The position numbers and the translations under genes are program-made. Shown here one piece after another: positions 15,898 to 25,266 of a stretch of 64,000 nucleotides of DNA. Below the pieces are notes generated by a model. That model was not told where the DNA came from, did not search any database, and saw only the letters and a list, made by a program, of their open reading frames with translations. Source of the DNA: CAKSHC01 sp045595395 (lineage in GTDB: Bacteria; Bacillota; Clostridia; Oscillospirales; UMGS1783); assembly GCA_045595395.1 (NCBI GenBank), contig JAZOAH010000004.1:33770-97769 (forward strand). Direction: 5' to 3'. Every line of letters begins with the position of its first letter. The first letter of the stretch is position 1.

Positions 15898-16749
15898 ATG
15901 AAAGATTTTGTGATTGTAACCGACTCGGCCAGCGATATGGATGCCGCCACCCTGCAGCAGTGGGGTGTGTCCTATGTGAGCCTGTCCTTCCGTTTTGAGG
16001 GCGAGGACAAGGAATATACCGAGATGCCGGTCGATGATTTTTATGCCAGAATGAAGGGCGGGGCCGTGGCTCGTACCGCCGCCGCCAACATCGGCGATTT
16101 CCGTGCCGCCTTTGAGCCGTTGGCCAAGGAGGGCAAGGATATCCTGTATGTCGGATTCTCGACCGGACTGTCCACCACATCCAACGCCGCCGCCATGGCC
16201 GCCGAGGAGATGAAAGAAGAATACCCCGATGTGCAGATCGTTACCATTGATACCCTCTGCGCTTCGGCAGGTGAGGGGTTGATGGTCAAGCTGGCCGTGG
16301 ATAAGAAAAACAGCGGGGCATCCCTGGAAGAAACGGCGCAATATGTCCGTGACACCTTCCCCCAAATGGCCCACTGGTTTACCGTTGACGATCTGGTCTA
16401 CCTCAAACGGGGCGGCCGTGTCAGCCCGACGCTGGCCTTTGTCGGCGGACTGCTTGGTATCAAGCCGGTCATGCACGTCGATGATGAGGGACATCTGATC
16501 AATGTCGCCAAGGTCAAGGGCCGCAAGGCGGCGCTTCATGCTCTGCTGAGTAAGTTGACCGAGACCCGCACCGACGGCCCCATCTTTATCTGCCAGGCCG
16601 ACTGCCGTGACGAGGCCGAGGCGCTGGCCGCTACCATTGAAAAAACGACCGGAGAGCCGGTCTCTTACATCGCTGACATCGGCCCGGTCATCGGCGCCCA
16701 TGCCGGCCCCGGCACCATTGCCGTCTTTTTCCTGGCTAACGAGCGCTAA
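15898..16749 (+). CDS. DegV-family fatty-acid-binding protein
   Basis: A 283-residue DegV protein starting MKDFVIVTDSASDMD. The family N-terminal TDSAxD motif, the GFSTGLSTTSNAA segment and the KRGGRVS motif are present. Characterised DegV/FakB proteins bind a fatty acid and hand it to FakA kinase for phosphorylation; no fakA is adjacent. Start ATG 15898 follows AAAGGAG. A terminator follows closely, so it is monocistronic. Confidence 0.92.
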   Translation: MKDFVIVTDSASDMDAATLQQWGVSYVSLSFRFEGEDKEYTEMPVDDFYARMKGGAVARTAAANIGDFRAAFEPLAKEGKDILYVGFSTGLSTTSNAAAMAAEEMKEEYPDVQIVTIDTLCASAGEGLMVKLAVDKKNSGASLEETAQYVRDTFPQMAHWFTVDDLVYLKRGGRVSPTLAFVGGLLGIKPVMHVDDEGHLINVAKVKGRKAALHALLSKLTETRTDGPIFICQADCRDEAEALAATIEKTTGEPVSYIADIGPVIGAHAGPGTIAVFFLANER

Positions 16750-16778
16750 AAAAAGAGCCGAAAATCGGCTCTTTTTTC
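16748..16778. terminator. Bidirectional terminator between degV and mrp
   Basis: AAAAAAGAGCCG / CGGCTCTTTTTT with an AAAAT loop, serving both convergent genes. Confidence 0.92.
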
Positions 16779-17600
16779 TTATACTTTCAAATTGTCGATG
16801 ATGCCGTCCAGCCAATCCTGTTCAAAGCCTTCCAGCAGACCCTCGTCACCGGCCTTGGCAACGGCAGGCTCGATAGGCAGTGCGGCGGTAGCCGGAATGT
16901 CGTGGCTCTTGGCCAGGCCTTCAACATTGCCCTCGCCGAAGATATAGTGCTTTTTATCGCAGGCGTTGCATACGAAATAACTGTAGTTTTCTACCAAGCC
17001 TAAGATGGGAATGCCCATCATGTCGGCCATATTGACCGCCTTTTCGACGATCATGCCGACCAGTTGCTGAGGAGAGGTGACGATGACGATACCGTCGACC
17101 GGCAAAGACTGGAAGACGGTCAGCGGCACATCGCCCGTTCCGGGAGGCATATCCACCAGCAGCACATCCAGTTCACCCCAGACCACATCGGTCCAGAATT
17201 GCTTGACAGCGCCGGCAATGACCGGGCCGCGCCAAACGACCGGATCGGTCTCGTTCTCCACCAGCAGATTGAGCGACATGACCTTGATGCCGTCACGGCT
17301 CTCGACCGGGAGGATGGAGTTGCCGTCGGCCAGGGCCCGCTTGCGGATGCCCAGCGCCTTGGGGATGGAAGGGCCGGTGATATCGGCGTCGAGGATGCCG
17401 ACCTTTTTGCCCATATGCGCCAGTCGCACGGCCAGCATGGCGGTGACCATCGACTTGCCGACGCCGCCCTTACCCGATACGACGCCGATCACCTTTTTGA
17501 TGTGACTGCCGGCGTGGGGGGCTTCATGCAGATCCTGCGGCTGCTGACGGGAGGCGCAGTTGGATGAGCAGGTTGAACAATCGTGAGTACATTCAGACAT
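16779..17600 (-). CDS. mrp: Mrp/NBP35-family Fe-S cluster carrier ATPase
   Basis: A 273-residue deviant-Walker ATPase. It has GVVSGKGGVGKSM (about 38-50), DADITGPSIPKALG and VDMPPGTGDVPLT. A CxxC-like site, CNACDKK, lies in the C-terminal half, where Mrp proteins bridge a [4Fe-4S] cluster. The N-terminus MSECTHDCSTCSSNC adds a cysteine-rich ferredoxin-like lead as in NBP35. It probably assembles or transfers Fe-S clusters, fitting an organism rich in radical SAM enzymes. Start ATG 17600 follows AAAGGA. Confidence 0.93.
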   Translation of the reverse strand: MSECTHDCSTCSSNCASRQQPQDLHEAPHAGSHIKKVIGVVSGKGGVGKSMVTAMLAVRLAHMGKKVGILDADITGPSIPKALGIRKRALADGNSILPVESRDGIKVMSLNLLVENETDPVVWRGPVIAGAVKQFWTDVVWGELDVLLVDMPPGTGDVPLTVFQSLPVDGIVIVTSPQQLVGMIVEKAVNMADMMGIPILGLVENYSYFVCNACDKKHYIFGEGNVEGLAKSHDIPATAALPIEPAVAKAGDEGLLEGFEQDWLDGIIDNLKV

Positions 17601-17704
17601 AACAGTATGATCCTTTCGTGATAACAATATCTTTATTATAGCACCCTTTTCCCGAATGTCAATGTGACGAATAGCTGACATTTGCCGTGCAGCGCAAAAA
17701 AATA

Positions 17705-17733
17705 TTGAACAAATTGTGACCATGTGTTATAAT
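17705..17733 (+). promoter_or_regulatory. Promoter of the flippase-glycosyltransferase operon
   Basis: TTGAAC (17705-17710), 17 bp, TATAAT (17728-17733), about 30 bp before the GTG start at 17764. Confidence 0.75.
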
Positions 17734-17763
17734 AGCCATAAACTCGAAGAAAGGAGACTTTCT

Positions 17764-18897
17764 GTGGCGGATCAATTTGAACAACTGAAGAAGGATCGGG
17801 CCTACGTCGATGAGAAGACATCCCTGTCCGACGTGGATAAAAAGAAGAAAAAGCGCAATAAGATCATTCTGACCGTGTTGTTTGTGCTGGTCAATATCGG
17901 CGCTATTCTCATCACCGGCATCATTGAATTTACCAAGGATGAGGTTGAATATATCGACTTTTTGGGCCTGAACATGACCTATCTGGTGGCGGCGGTCGGC
18001 TGCATTGCCTCAGCCGTCTTCTTTGAAACCTTCAAATACTGCACCATGATGCGCCATACCGTCGGTCGGGTCAGCATCAAGCATGCCTTTCAGACGGCGG
18101 TGCTGGGCAAATATTATGATAATATCACCCCGTCGGGCGCCGGCGGCCAGCCCTTTCAGATCTATTTCTTGAGGAAAAACGGTTACACGCCGGGCATAGC
18201 GGGTGCGATGCCGGTGCTGGGCTTTTTGTCGATGCAGTTGGGCTTTTGCCTGCTCTTTTTCGGGCTGGTCGTGGCCAATGCCGGTGCGGTTGACAGTGCC
18301 GTGCTGCATGTCAGCGCCTATGTCGGTATCCTCTTCTATCTGCTGGTGCCGATGGCCATCATCCTCTTTAATTTCTTTCCCAAGATGGTGACCAAGGTCC
18401 TGGCCTGGGGTGTGCGGCTGCTTGGCAAGATCAAGATCTTAAAAGATCCCGAAAAGAAGCAAGAAACCATGGTGAATTCCCTGGAGGAATATCGTGTTGC
18501 ACTGGCCGAAATGGCCAAGGTCAAGGGGCTGATCCTCAAGGTCATGCTCATCGGACTGCTCTATCAAATCGCCCTGTGCTCAACGCCCTTTTTCGTGCTG
18601 CGTGCCTTCGGTGCGCCGGCCTCCTATTTCGATGTGTTGACACTGACGGTCTATATCTATGCCGCCATTGCCTATATCCCCACCCCCGGCAATGCCGGTG
18701 CGGCTGAGGGCACCTTCTATTCCATATTCTCAGGGCTTAAGCACGCCTTCTGGGGCATGACCATTTGGCGGTTTTTGACCTACTACCTGTTCCTGCTGCT
18801 GGGCGTGGGCGTCTACGGCTATAACGCTATCGCACCAAAGCTTGCCGGAAAACGGAAAAAAGACGATGAAGAAAATGAAAAGCATACAATTTATTGA
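17764..18897 (+). CDS. Lysylphosphatidylglycerol synthase TM region / flippase-like membrane protein
   Basis: A 377-residue polytopic protein of the YbhN/AglD/MprF transmembrane superfamily, with about eight membrane segments. Family motifs are the TPSGAGGQPFQIYFL segment near residue 120 and the TPGNAGAAEGTFY segment near residue 305. It has no synthetase domain. Members flip lipids or glycolipids. Start GTG 17764 follows AAAGGAGA. It overlaps the next gene, a GT4 glycosyltransferase, by 32 bases, suggesting joint action in glycolipid synthesis and transport. Confidence 0.88.
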   Translation: MADQFEQLKKDRAYVDEKTSLSDVDKKKKKRNKIILTVLFVLVNIGAILITGIIEFTKDEVEYIDFLGLNMTYLVAAVGCIASAVFFETFKYCTMMRHTVGRVSIKHAFQTAVLGKYYDNITPSGAGGQPFQIYFLRKNGYTPGIAGAMPVLGFLSMQLGFCLLFFGLVVANAGAVDSAVLHVSAYVGILFYLLVPMAIILFNFFPKMVTKVLAWGVRLLGKIKILKDPEKKQETMVNSLEEYRVALAEMAKVKGLILKVMLIGLLYQIALCSTPFFVLRAFGAPASYFDVLTLTVYIYAAIAYIPTPGNAGAAEGTFYSIFSGLKHAFWGMTIWRFLTYYLFLLLGVGVYGYNAIAPKLAGKRKKDDEENEKHTIY

Positions 18898-20011
18898 TCT
18901 GTTCTATCCCAATATCGACGGTGTGGTTCGCACCGTCGATCGCTATGCTGCCAATATGCAGGCGACTGTTGTTGCGCCCCGTTCGCAAAAGGGCTATGTC
19001 GATAAGGATGACTATCCCGTGCTGCGCACCCGTGCGCTGCGCATCCCCTTTGTCGGCTACGGTTGGCCCATGCCCGAGCCGTCCAAGGCGCTCAAGGCGG
19101 CGATTCGTGATTTTCAGGCCGATATCTTCCATGTTCATTCTCCCTTTATGCTGGGGCATTATGCGCTAAAACAGGCAAAAAAATTGGGGATCCCCGTCGT
19201 TGCCACCTTCCATAGCAAGTATTACGATGATTTTAAGCGCATCACCCATAGCGAGATGCTGGCACGGTTTGTCGTGCGGTATATCGTGAGATTTTATAAC
19301 CGCTGCGATGCCGTTTGGGCCTGCAGTGAGGGCACGGCGCAGACGTTGCGTGAATACGGCTACCGAGGGACGATCGAGGTGATGCCCAACGGAGCCGATC
19401 CCTTCTCCTGTCCCGATCGGCAGGCGGCACGGGCGGCCGCCATGGAAGCCTACCATATTCCCGCCGACAAAAAGATCCTGCTCTTTGTCGGGCAGATGGT
19501 CTGGCAGAAGAATTTGAAGCTGGTGCTTGACACGCTGGCTGCGCTGGACGACAGCTATCGACTGGTGCTGGCCGGTACCGGCTATTATGAAAAGCAGATC
19601 CATGACTACGCCAAGAAGATCGGTGTCTTTGACCGTTGTATTGTTACTGGCCGCATCAGTGACCGCACCATGCTGGAGGGACTGTATCTGTCCGGGCAGC
19701 TCTTCTTTTTCCCCTCGGTCTATGACAATGCGCCGCTGGTGCTGAGAGAGGCCGCCACCGCCGATTTGCCGGCGTTGCTGGTCAAAGGCAGTAACGCCGC
19801 CGAGTGTGTGGTCGACGGCGAGAACGGATATCTGGCCGAGGAATCGGTCGAAAGCATGTCCAATCGGATCATGAAGATATTTGAAAATGAGGAGCATCGC
19901 ATACAGGTCGGACAGCAGGCGGCAAGGACCATCCCACTGCCCTGGCCGGAGCTGACAAAGCAGGTCGAGGACGCATACGCTGCGGTGATCGATAAGTATG
20001 GAAGAAAATAA
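18866..20011 (+). CDS. GT4-family glycosyltransferase
   Basis: A 381-residue GT-B fold enzyme. The acceptor half begins IQFIDLFYPNIDGVVRTVDRYA. The donor half has FVGQMVWQKNLKLVLD and the EX7E-type PSVYDNAPLVLREAATADLPALL. Such enzymes transfer hexoses from nucleotide sugars, often to diacylglycerol or phosphatidylinositol. Together with the preceding flippase it suggests glycolipid or lipoteichoic anchor synthesis. The start ATG 18866 overlaps the upstream gene, and its own 3' end overlaps the TtcA-like gene. Confidence 0.9.
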   Translation: MKKMKSIQFIDLFYPNIDGVVRTVDRYAANMQATVVAPRSQKGYVDKDDYPVLRTRALRIPFVGYGWPMPEPSKALKAAIRDFQADIFHVHSPFMLGHYALKQAKKLGIPVVATFHSKYYDDFKRITHSEMLARFVVRYIVRFYNRCDAVWACSEGTAQTLREYGYRGTIEVMPNGADPFSCPDRQAARAAAMEAYHIPADKKILLFVGQMVWQKNLKLVLDTLAALDDSYRLVLAGTGYYEKQIHDYAKKIGVFDRCIVTGRISDRTMLEGLYLSGQLFFFPSVYDNAPLVLREAATADLPALLVKGSNAAECVVDGENGYLAEESVESMSNRIMKIFENEEHRIQVGQQAARTIPLPWPELTKQVEDAYAAVIDKYGRK

Positions 20012-20849
20012 GCGTATTGAGCGCAGCATCATCACCACCTATCGTAAAACGATATGGAATCGGTTTATCGAGGGTGTCAAACAATATAAGATGGTCAATG
20101 AGGGCGATCGGATCGCCGTCTGCCTGTCGGGCGGCAAGGATTCGGCGCTGCTGGTTAAATGTATGCAGCAGCTGCAGAAATACGGCGATTGCCGCTTTGA
20201 ATTGAAGGTCATTGTCATGGACCCCGGCTACAGTCCTGAAAATCGCCGCAAGATCGAGGAAAATTGCGCCCGCATGGGCATCACCCCCACCATCTTTGAA
20301 ACCGACATCTTTGAATCGGTCGAGCAGACCGACCGCAACCCCTGCTATCTGTGCGCCCGTATGCGGCGGGGGCATCTGTATGCCTTTGCTCAGTCGCTGG
20401 GCTGCAATAAGATCGCATTGGGTCATCATTTTGATGATGTTATTGAAACCACCCTGTTGGGTCTTCTTTACGGGGCGCAGGTGCAGACCATGTTGCCCAA
20501 ACTGCACTCGACCAATTTTGATGGCATGGAGCTGATCCGTCCCCTCTACTGTGTGCGGGAGAGGGACATCATCCGATTTGCCAATTATAATAACCTGGAA
20601 TTTCTGCGTTGTGCCTGCCGTGTCACCTCACGGGACGAGGGGTGCGACAGCGAGAGCGCCAGCAAGCGCAAATATGTCAAGGCGCTGCTCGACGATCTGA
20701 CCAAAAACAACAGCCAGGTGCCCGTCAACATCTTCCGTGCCATGGAAAATGTTAAATTGGCTGAGGTCATCGGCTACACCGACGCTGACGGCTATCACAA
20801 CTTTATGGATAATTATAAACAAGAGGAAGCGAAGCTTCCTACTTCTTAG
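19998..20849 (+). CDS. TtcA-like tRNA thiolation ATPase
   Basis: A 283-residue PP-loop enzyme with SGGKDSALL (about 50-58), a CxxC pair in NPCYLCARMRRG and the GHHFDDVIETTLLG motif. TtcA 2-thiolates cytidine 32 in tRNA with a [4Fe-4S] cluster; Clostridia carry several PP-loop paralogs, so the exact target is not certain. The last codons (EEAKLPTS) come from a GGAAGC/GCTTCC hairpin that begins the downstream repeat block, so the native C-terminus may have been altered. Confidence 0.88.
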   Translation: MEENKRIERSIITTYRKTIWNRFIEGVKQYKMVNEGDRIAVCLSGGKDSALLVKCMQQLQKYGDCRFELKVIVMDPGYSPENRRKIEENCARMGITPTIFETDIFESVEQTDRNPCYLCARMRRGHLYAFAQSLGCNKIALGHHFDDVIETTLLGLLYGAQVQTMLPKLHSTNFDGMELIRPLYCVRERDIIRFANYNNLEFLRCACRVTSRDEGCDSESASKRKYVKALLDDLTKNNSQVPVNIFRAMENVKLAEVIGYTDADGYHNFMDNYKQEEAKLPTS

Positions 20850-21185
20850 GGCTTCCCCTTGAGGGGAGGCTGGCCGCCCGAAGGGCGGACTGATGAGGTG
20901 CCGAAAGCATGGCAACATTGAAATTAACCGGACGGCCAGGCTGAAGGTGTAATTATACAGGGCTAAAGCCGGATTTCCATCCCCTCAGACAGCTGCGCTG
21001 ACAGCTCCCCTTGTTCCCAAGGGGAGCGTAAGAGAGGGCAATCTCAATGGATGTAGCCAGCAAATACTTCATCCGTCTGCTTCGCAGACACCTGAAGGTG
21101 AATTGCCCGAAGGGCAAGAGAGGCCGGCCTGGGCCGTCCCCTTGAGGGGAAGGCTTAATAGGAAGAAACCTTCGGTTTCTTTGAA
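20822..21185. repeat. Intergenic block of hairpin repeats
   Basis: About 360 bp without a gene, built from short GC-rich hairpins: CCCC-TTGA-GGGG (twice), GCCGCCC-GAA-GGGCGG, TTGCCC-GAA-GGGCAA, TCTGC-TTC-GCAGA and GGGGAGC against GCTCCCC. Connecting motifs such as CTGATGAGGTG recur. This is the style of REP/BIME-like elements common between genes of gut Clostridia. It may act as an mRNA stabiliser or terminator, or be a mobile remnant. Confidence 0.75.
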
Positions 21186-21231
21186 TAGAGAGGGAATGCT
21201 GAGCATACATTAAACACAGAGGTGAAAATGT

Positions 21232-21699
21232 ATGCTTTCTTTTTGGCAAAAATACAAGTCGTTGATCCTGAATATTGCGCTGCCGCTTGGCGTTGGCTTG
21301 GCAGCAGGACTTTTGACTATGGGTGCGATGGACGATTTCGCAGCCCTCAACCAGCCGCCCCTGTCGCCGCCCGGCTGGCTGTTTCCGGTGGTCTGGACGG
21401 TGTTGTATGTCCTGATGGGCCTTTCCTCTTGGTTGGTGCGGCGCAAGGATAAGCAGGCTCGGGCCTTGAGCATCTATCATCTGTCGCTGGTCTTTAATTT
21501 CTTTTGGCCCATCTTTTTCTTCGTCTGTCAGATGTGGCTGTTTTCGCTGATCTGGCTGTTGGTTTTATGGGTTTTGGTGCTGATCTATACCGCCGGCTAT
21601 TTCGGCATCGACCGCCGTGCCGGCTGGCTGCAGATCCCCTATGCCGTCTGGTGTGCTTTTGCCATCTACCTGAATTTTGGTATACTGCTGCTCAACTGA
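21232..21699 (+). CDS. TspO/MBR-family membrane protein
   Basis: A 155-residue five-helix membrane protein of the TspO family. It has the PPLSPPGWLFPVVWTVLYVLMG motif after helix 1 (W-x2-P-P and the P-x-W tryptophans) and the conserved WPIFFF and LQIPYAVWCAFAIYLNF ends. Family members bind tetrapyrroles and have been linked to stress. It starts at ATG 21232 behind AGAGGTG, downstream of the repeat block, and has its own terminator. Confidence 0.92.
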   Translation: MLSFWQKYKSLILNIALPLGVGLAAGLLTMGAMDDFAALNQPPLSPPGWLFPVVWTVLYVLMGLSSWLVRRKDKQARALSIYHLSLVFNFFWPIFFFVCQMWLFSLIWLLVLWVLVLIYTAGYFGIDRRAGWLQIPYAVWCAFAIYLNFGILLLN

Positions 21700-21731
21700 A
21701 AAAATGATGCCAAACGGCATCATTTTTTTAT
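21700..21731 (+). terminator. Intrinsic terminator after tspO
   Basis: AAAAAATGATGCC / GGCATCATTTTTT with an AAAC loop. Confidence 0.92.
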
Positions 21732-21806
21732 TTACAGATATGTCTTCAAATCGGCAAAGAAATATGGTATAATATCCTTAACATTCTAATGCGAAAGGTG
21801 AAAACG

Positions 21807-22805
21807 ATGTTCAAACGAGTTTGCGCCGCCTTGGTGGCGGTTCTGTTGCTGGTCTGCCTGTCAGCCTGCGACAGCGGAACAGGCAGCGGTCAGGTGCTGG
21901 ATACCGGCTGGATCGTTCGCGGCGATGCCGACGGCATCGGTGAGAGCGAGAATTGGCACAAGGGCTTTACCGAAAAAAATGATGTGACCGCCGACACCGT
22001 GTGGTACGCCAATACCTTTGCCTTGTCGCTGATCAAAGGCGAGCGTGTCATTCTTTCGTTGTGCGACCTGGGCGAGACGGCCACCGTTTGGCTCAACGGC
22101 CAGCCGGTCGATGCCCGTGATAACGCCATGGGTGATTATTGGGTCGATGTGACCGATACCGTCAAATTGGTCGGCACCAATACGCTGGTCATCCGTGCTG
22201 CCGCCGGCGCTGCCGTGACACGCACGACGTTGGCGGTGCGTTCGGCGGTCATCGTTTCCCGGATCGAGGCCGATTCGGATGCCGACGGCAATATGCAGAT
22301 CCGTGTCACGCTTGACAATGCCGCCCAAGAAACGCCGGTGGTGCTGACCGCCGTATTGACACAGTTGGACAACGGAACGGTCATGACCCGTCGGGTTGAG
22401 ACGGTACAGGCCGTATCGGGCGTCGGGGTGCATGAACTGACCCTGTCGGCCGAGGATGTCGCCTTGTGGAATATCTCTCAGCCCCATCTGTACGATCTGA
22501 CGATCACCGCCGCCTCGGCCTCGTCCAAGCAGGCTTGGAGCGATTCGGCCAATGAAACGGTCGGATTTTTGTCGCAGCCGGCGTCGGTTGCATCGGTCGA
22601 CCTGGAACAAACACTCATGTTGGACGAATCGGCCATGCGTGATTTTGTCAACCGTGCCCGCACCCAAGGCTTCACCGCTGTCCGTCCGCTTGCTCGACCG
22701 ACCCAGGCGCTGCTGGATTATGCCGATGAGATCGGCATGCTGGTCATCACCGATGCGGGCGGCCATCATGTCAGCGCCATCCCCAACGGAGGAATCCTGC
22801 GATGA
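21807..22805 (+). CDS. Lipoprotein with GH2-type sugar-binding and Ig-like domains
   Basis: A 332-residue lipoprotein (signal to LVCLSACDSG, modified Cys near residue 23). The region around 50-140 has the jelly-roll pattern of GH2 N-terminal sugar-binding domains (VWYANTFALSL, ATVWLNGQPVDARD, YWVDVTDTV). A beta-sandwich follows. Only the start of a barrel-like segment is left (DYADEIGMLVITDAGG), with no catalytic glutamate, so it is probably non-catalytic. Start ATG 21807 follows AAAGGTG. It overlaps the next gene by 4 bases and heads a four-gene surface operon. Confidence 0.8.
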   Translation: MFKRVCAALVAVLLLVCLSACDSGTGSGQVLDTGWIVRGDADGIGESENWHKGFTEKNDVTADTVWYANTFALSLIKGERVILSLCDLGETATVWLNGQPVDARDNAMGDYWVDVTDTVKLVGTNTLVIRAAAGAAVTRTTLAVRSAVIVSRIEADSDADGNMQIRVTLDNAAQETPVVLTAVLTQLDNGTVMTRRVETVQAVSGVGVHELTLSAEDVALWNISQPHLYDLTITAASASSKQAWSDSANETVGFLSQPASVASVDLEQTLMLDESAMRDFVNRARTQGFTAVRPLARPTQALLDYADEIGMLVITDAGGHHVSAIPNGGILR

Positions 22806-25249
22806 AACGAATGTTGTCTTTGCTGCTGGCCGTTCTGATGGTCAGCACCTCGGTGTCAGCCGCTTATTTTGATTCAGATGCCCAATATCCCGCATCGGTT
22901 GCCGATGCGGCGATGGTGCTGCGTGATGGGTGGCGGGTCTTGCCGGACAAGCAAAATGTGGGTGAAGAGGAATTGTGGTATCAGGTCTTTCCGGCCCGGG
23001 CACAGGAGGTGTCCTTGCCCTATGACGCCGGCGATGATGGGTCTACCACCTGGTTTTTTCATAAGTTTACCCCCGATCTCAACCTCGAGCCGAGCCAGCG
23101 TGTGATAGCCGCCTTCGAGGGCTGTCGGTACTATGCCAAGATCTGGCTCAACGGCAATTATATCGGTGACCATGAGGGATCATACGGGAAATTCTCCTTT
23201 GATGTCACCGACTTTTTGCGGGAGGACCAGCCCAACCTGCTGGCCGTCCGCCTGTTTACCGCCAATGACGGCTCGACCATCCGTGGAGAATCGGCCGAGG
23301 CTCTGCCGCAAGGCCCTACCGACGGCCAGGCCATGCAGATGCCTGTCACCCTCTCGGTCGTGCCGCAGATCGCCATCGCCGATATCTTTGTCGATACCGA
23401 ATATGAAAACGGCAATGTCAATGTCCAGGTCATCGTGGACAACCCCGGCCATGATACGGTCAAGGTCGATATTCGTACCCGCATCAGCCCCAACGGCAGC
23501 CATGCCCTGCTCTCTTCGGCGCAGGTCACCTTTCATGCCGTTCCCGGCCTGTCCAAGCATACCGTGACCATGACCCTGGAGGATTTTCATGCCTGGAGTG
23601 CCGACGACCCCTATCGCTATTCGGTGTGGGTCGAAACCCTGGCCCAAGAGGCTCATTTTGCCGATTCCTCGGTCATCCGAGTCGGCTTTAAGGATCTGCG
23701 CATCGACTCCCAGGGCTATTTTATGCTCAACGGTGAGCGCTTCTATGTCAAGAGCGTGAATGTTACGGGCGATGTTTCGAGGGAAGCCTTGCTGGCCTAT
23801 AAGGCCGCCGGCATGAACATGGTGCGCTTTACCAATGCGCCGGCCCGTTCGGATGTGCTCGATGCCTGCGATGCGATGGGCCTGTTGGTCTATCAGGAAA
23901 CGGCTATGGCCCATAAGGCCGACAGCCGTTACGGCGAGGATCTGATCCGTCGTGAGATCCGTCAACTGGTCGAGCGTGACCGCAATCACCCCTCCTTCGC
24001 CATTGTCGGCATCCTCAACGAAACGGAGGATACCAACACCTCCTATGTCAATAACTATCAGGCCGCAATAGATGCGTTGGATGTTGTCCGCACCTATGAT
24101 AACGACCTGCTGGTCTTTCTCTCCTCCGGCCGCTTGGATGGGGATAACACCATCGCTTCGGCCTCTAACCCCGGCGCTCTGACCTGGGACGGTTACCTGG
24201 GCAATGAGGGGGTGCGAGGCGGCGCCAACGGGGAAGAGATCGGCACCGGCGATATCCATGGCAAGGTCCCTGCCGGCCAGCCGCAACGAGCCGTCTTTGT
24301 GTCGGATGCCGATGTGTCGATGCTCGATGCCATCCGTGCCAACAGTTATATCAACGGCTTTTCGCTCACGGCCGATGCCGACACCGACCTGTCCACCCTC
24401 AATGCCCTGCAGGATACCTGCTGGTGCGTCATCTTGGATCGGCAGACGGCCTATAACCAAGGCGTTTTGCCTATTGAGGTCTATCTGTCCGATCTGGGCA
24501 AGCTGGAGCGGAAGGACTATACCGCCCGCTTGACTGTCAGCCTTGACGGGGAAACGGTCTGGCAAAAGGATGTGACGGTCACTCCCGAATATACCAAGAC
24601 CGGCAGCTATGTGTCGGCCATGCCGGTGCTCAGCCAGGAGATTCCTCTGACCGGGCTTGTCGCCGGCCGGTATCGGCTTCGTGCCGAACTGCTCGACACC
24701 GATGTGACCCGCACCTACGAATTTGATATCACCGATGCGCTGGATCTGCCGACCCTGTCGGGCACTGTCTATGTGTCGGGTCTTGATTCGTCGGCCCTGT
24801 CGCTGCTCGAGAAGGCCGGGTTGCAGTTGAAGCTGCTGGATCAACAGAATATTGTCCCCGGCAGCACCGTTGTGCTGGGCGGCAAGAACATATCGGCCGA
24901 TACCCTGGCTTTGCTCTATGAATCGGTCGAGCAAACGGGCGTGACGGTGCTTGGCGCCGATGTGGATGCCTTTGGCGACTGGGGTTATTTGAATCTGCCC
25001 TTTGATGAGGACGCCTATACCGTTTCGGCCCAAGAGCCGATCTTCGCTTATGCCGATGAGTATCTGCATCTGGCACGGCCGGCGCAGGAGATCTTGGTCG
25101 GTAACGAGGATGGCGTGGCCGTCGGCGTGTATGACTACGGACAGGGCTCGATCGTGATCAACACCCTCTCTCTGCTCGAGAATGTCGGCGAGCCTGTGGC
25201 CGATCGTCTGCTGCTCGATCTGATCGACTATGCCCTGACGGAATGTTGA
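22802..25249 (+). CDS. Secreted GH2-like protein, probably non-catalytic
   Basis: An 815-residue secreted protein (signal peptide ending about SVSA-AYF). Domains in order are GH2 sugar-binding (about 30-185), an Ig-like sandwich (190-300), a GH2-like barrel (300-540), then beta-sandwich modules. The acid/base motif survives as ILNE with E407. The usual nucleophile motif (V-x-S-E-F/Y) reads FVSDAD, with Asp502 in place of Glu. Hydrolysis is therefore doubtful and a binding or scaffold role is possible. It overlaps the lipoprotein gene upstream. Confidence 0.8.
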   Translation: MKRMLSLLLAVLMVSTSVSAAYFDSDAQYPASVADAAMVLRDGWRVLPDKQNVGEEELWYQVFPARAQEVSLPYDAGDDGSTTWFFHKFTPDLNLEPSQRVIAAFEGCRYYAKIWLNGNYIGDHEGSYGKFSFDVTDFLREDQPNLLAVRLFTANDGSTIRGESAEALPQGPTDGQAMQMPVTLSVVPQIAIADIFVDTEYENGNVNVQVIVDNPGHDTVKVDIRTRISPNGSHALLSSAQVTFHAVPGLSKHTVTMTLEDFHAWSADDPYRYSVWVETLAQEAHFADSSVIRVGFKDLRIDSQGYFMLNGERFYVKSVNVTGDVSREALLAYKAAGMNMVRFTNAPARSDVLDACDAMGLLVYQETAMAHKADSRYGEDLIRREIRQLVERDRNHPSFAIVGILNETEDTNTSYVNNYQAAIDALDVVRTYDNDLLVFLSSGRLDGDNTIASASNPGALTWDGYLGNEGVRGGANGEEIGTGDIHGKVPAGQPQRAVFVSDADVSMLDAIRANSYINGFSLTADADTDLSTLNALQDTCWCVILDRQTAYNQGVLPIEVYLSDLGKLERKDYTARLTVSLDGETVWQKDVTVTPEYTKTGSYVSAMPVLSQEIPLTGLVAGRYRLRAELLDTDVTRTYEFDITDALDLPTLSGTVYVSGLDSSALSLLEKAGLQLKLLDQQNIVPGSTVVLGGKNISADTLALLYESVEQTGVTVLGADVDAFGDWGYLNLPFDEDAYTVSAQEPIFAYADEYLHLARPAQEILVGNEDGVAVGVYDYGQGSIVINTLSLLENVGEPVADRLLLDLIDYALTEC

Positions 25250-25266
25250 GGAAGGAGGAACAAGCC

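Noticed and set aside
23180..25069. A 629-codon antisense frame over the secreted GH2-like gene
   Set aside because: Same reasoning: no promoter, no ribosome site, composition of a shadow frame.
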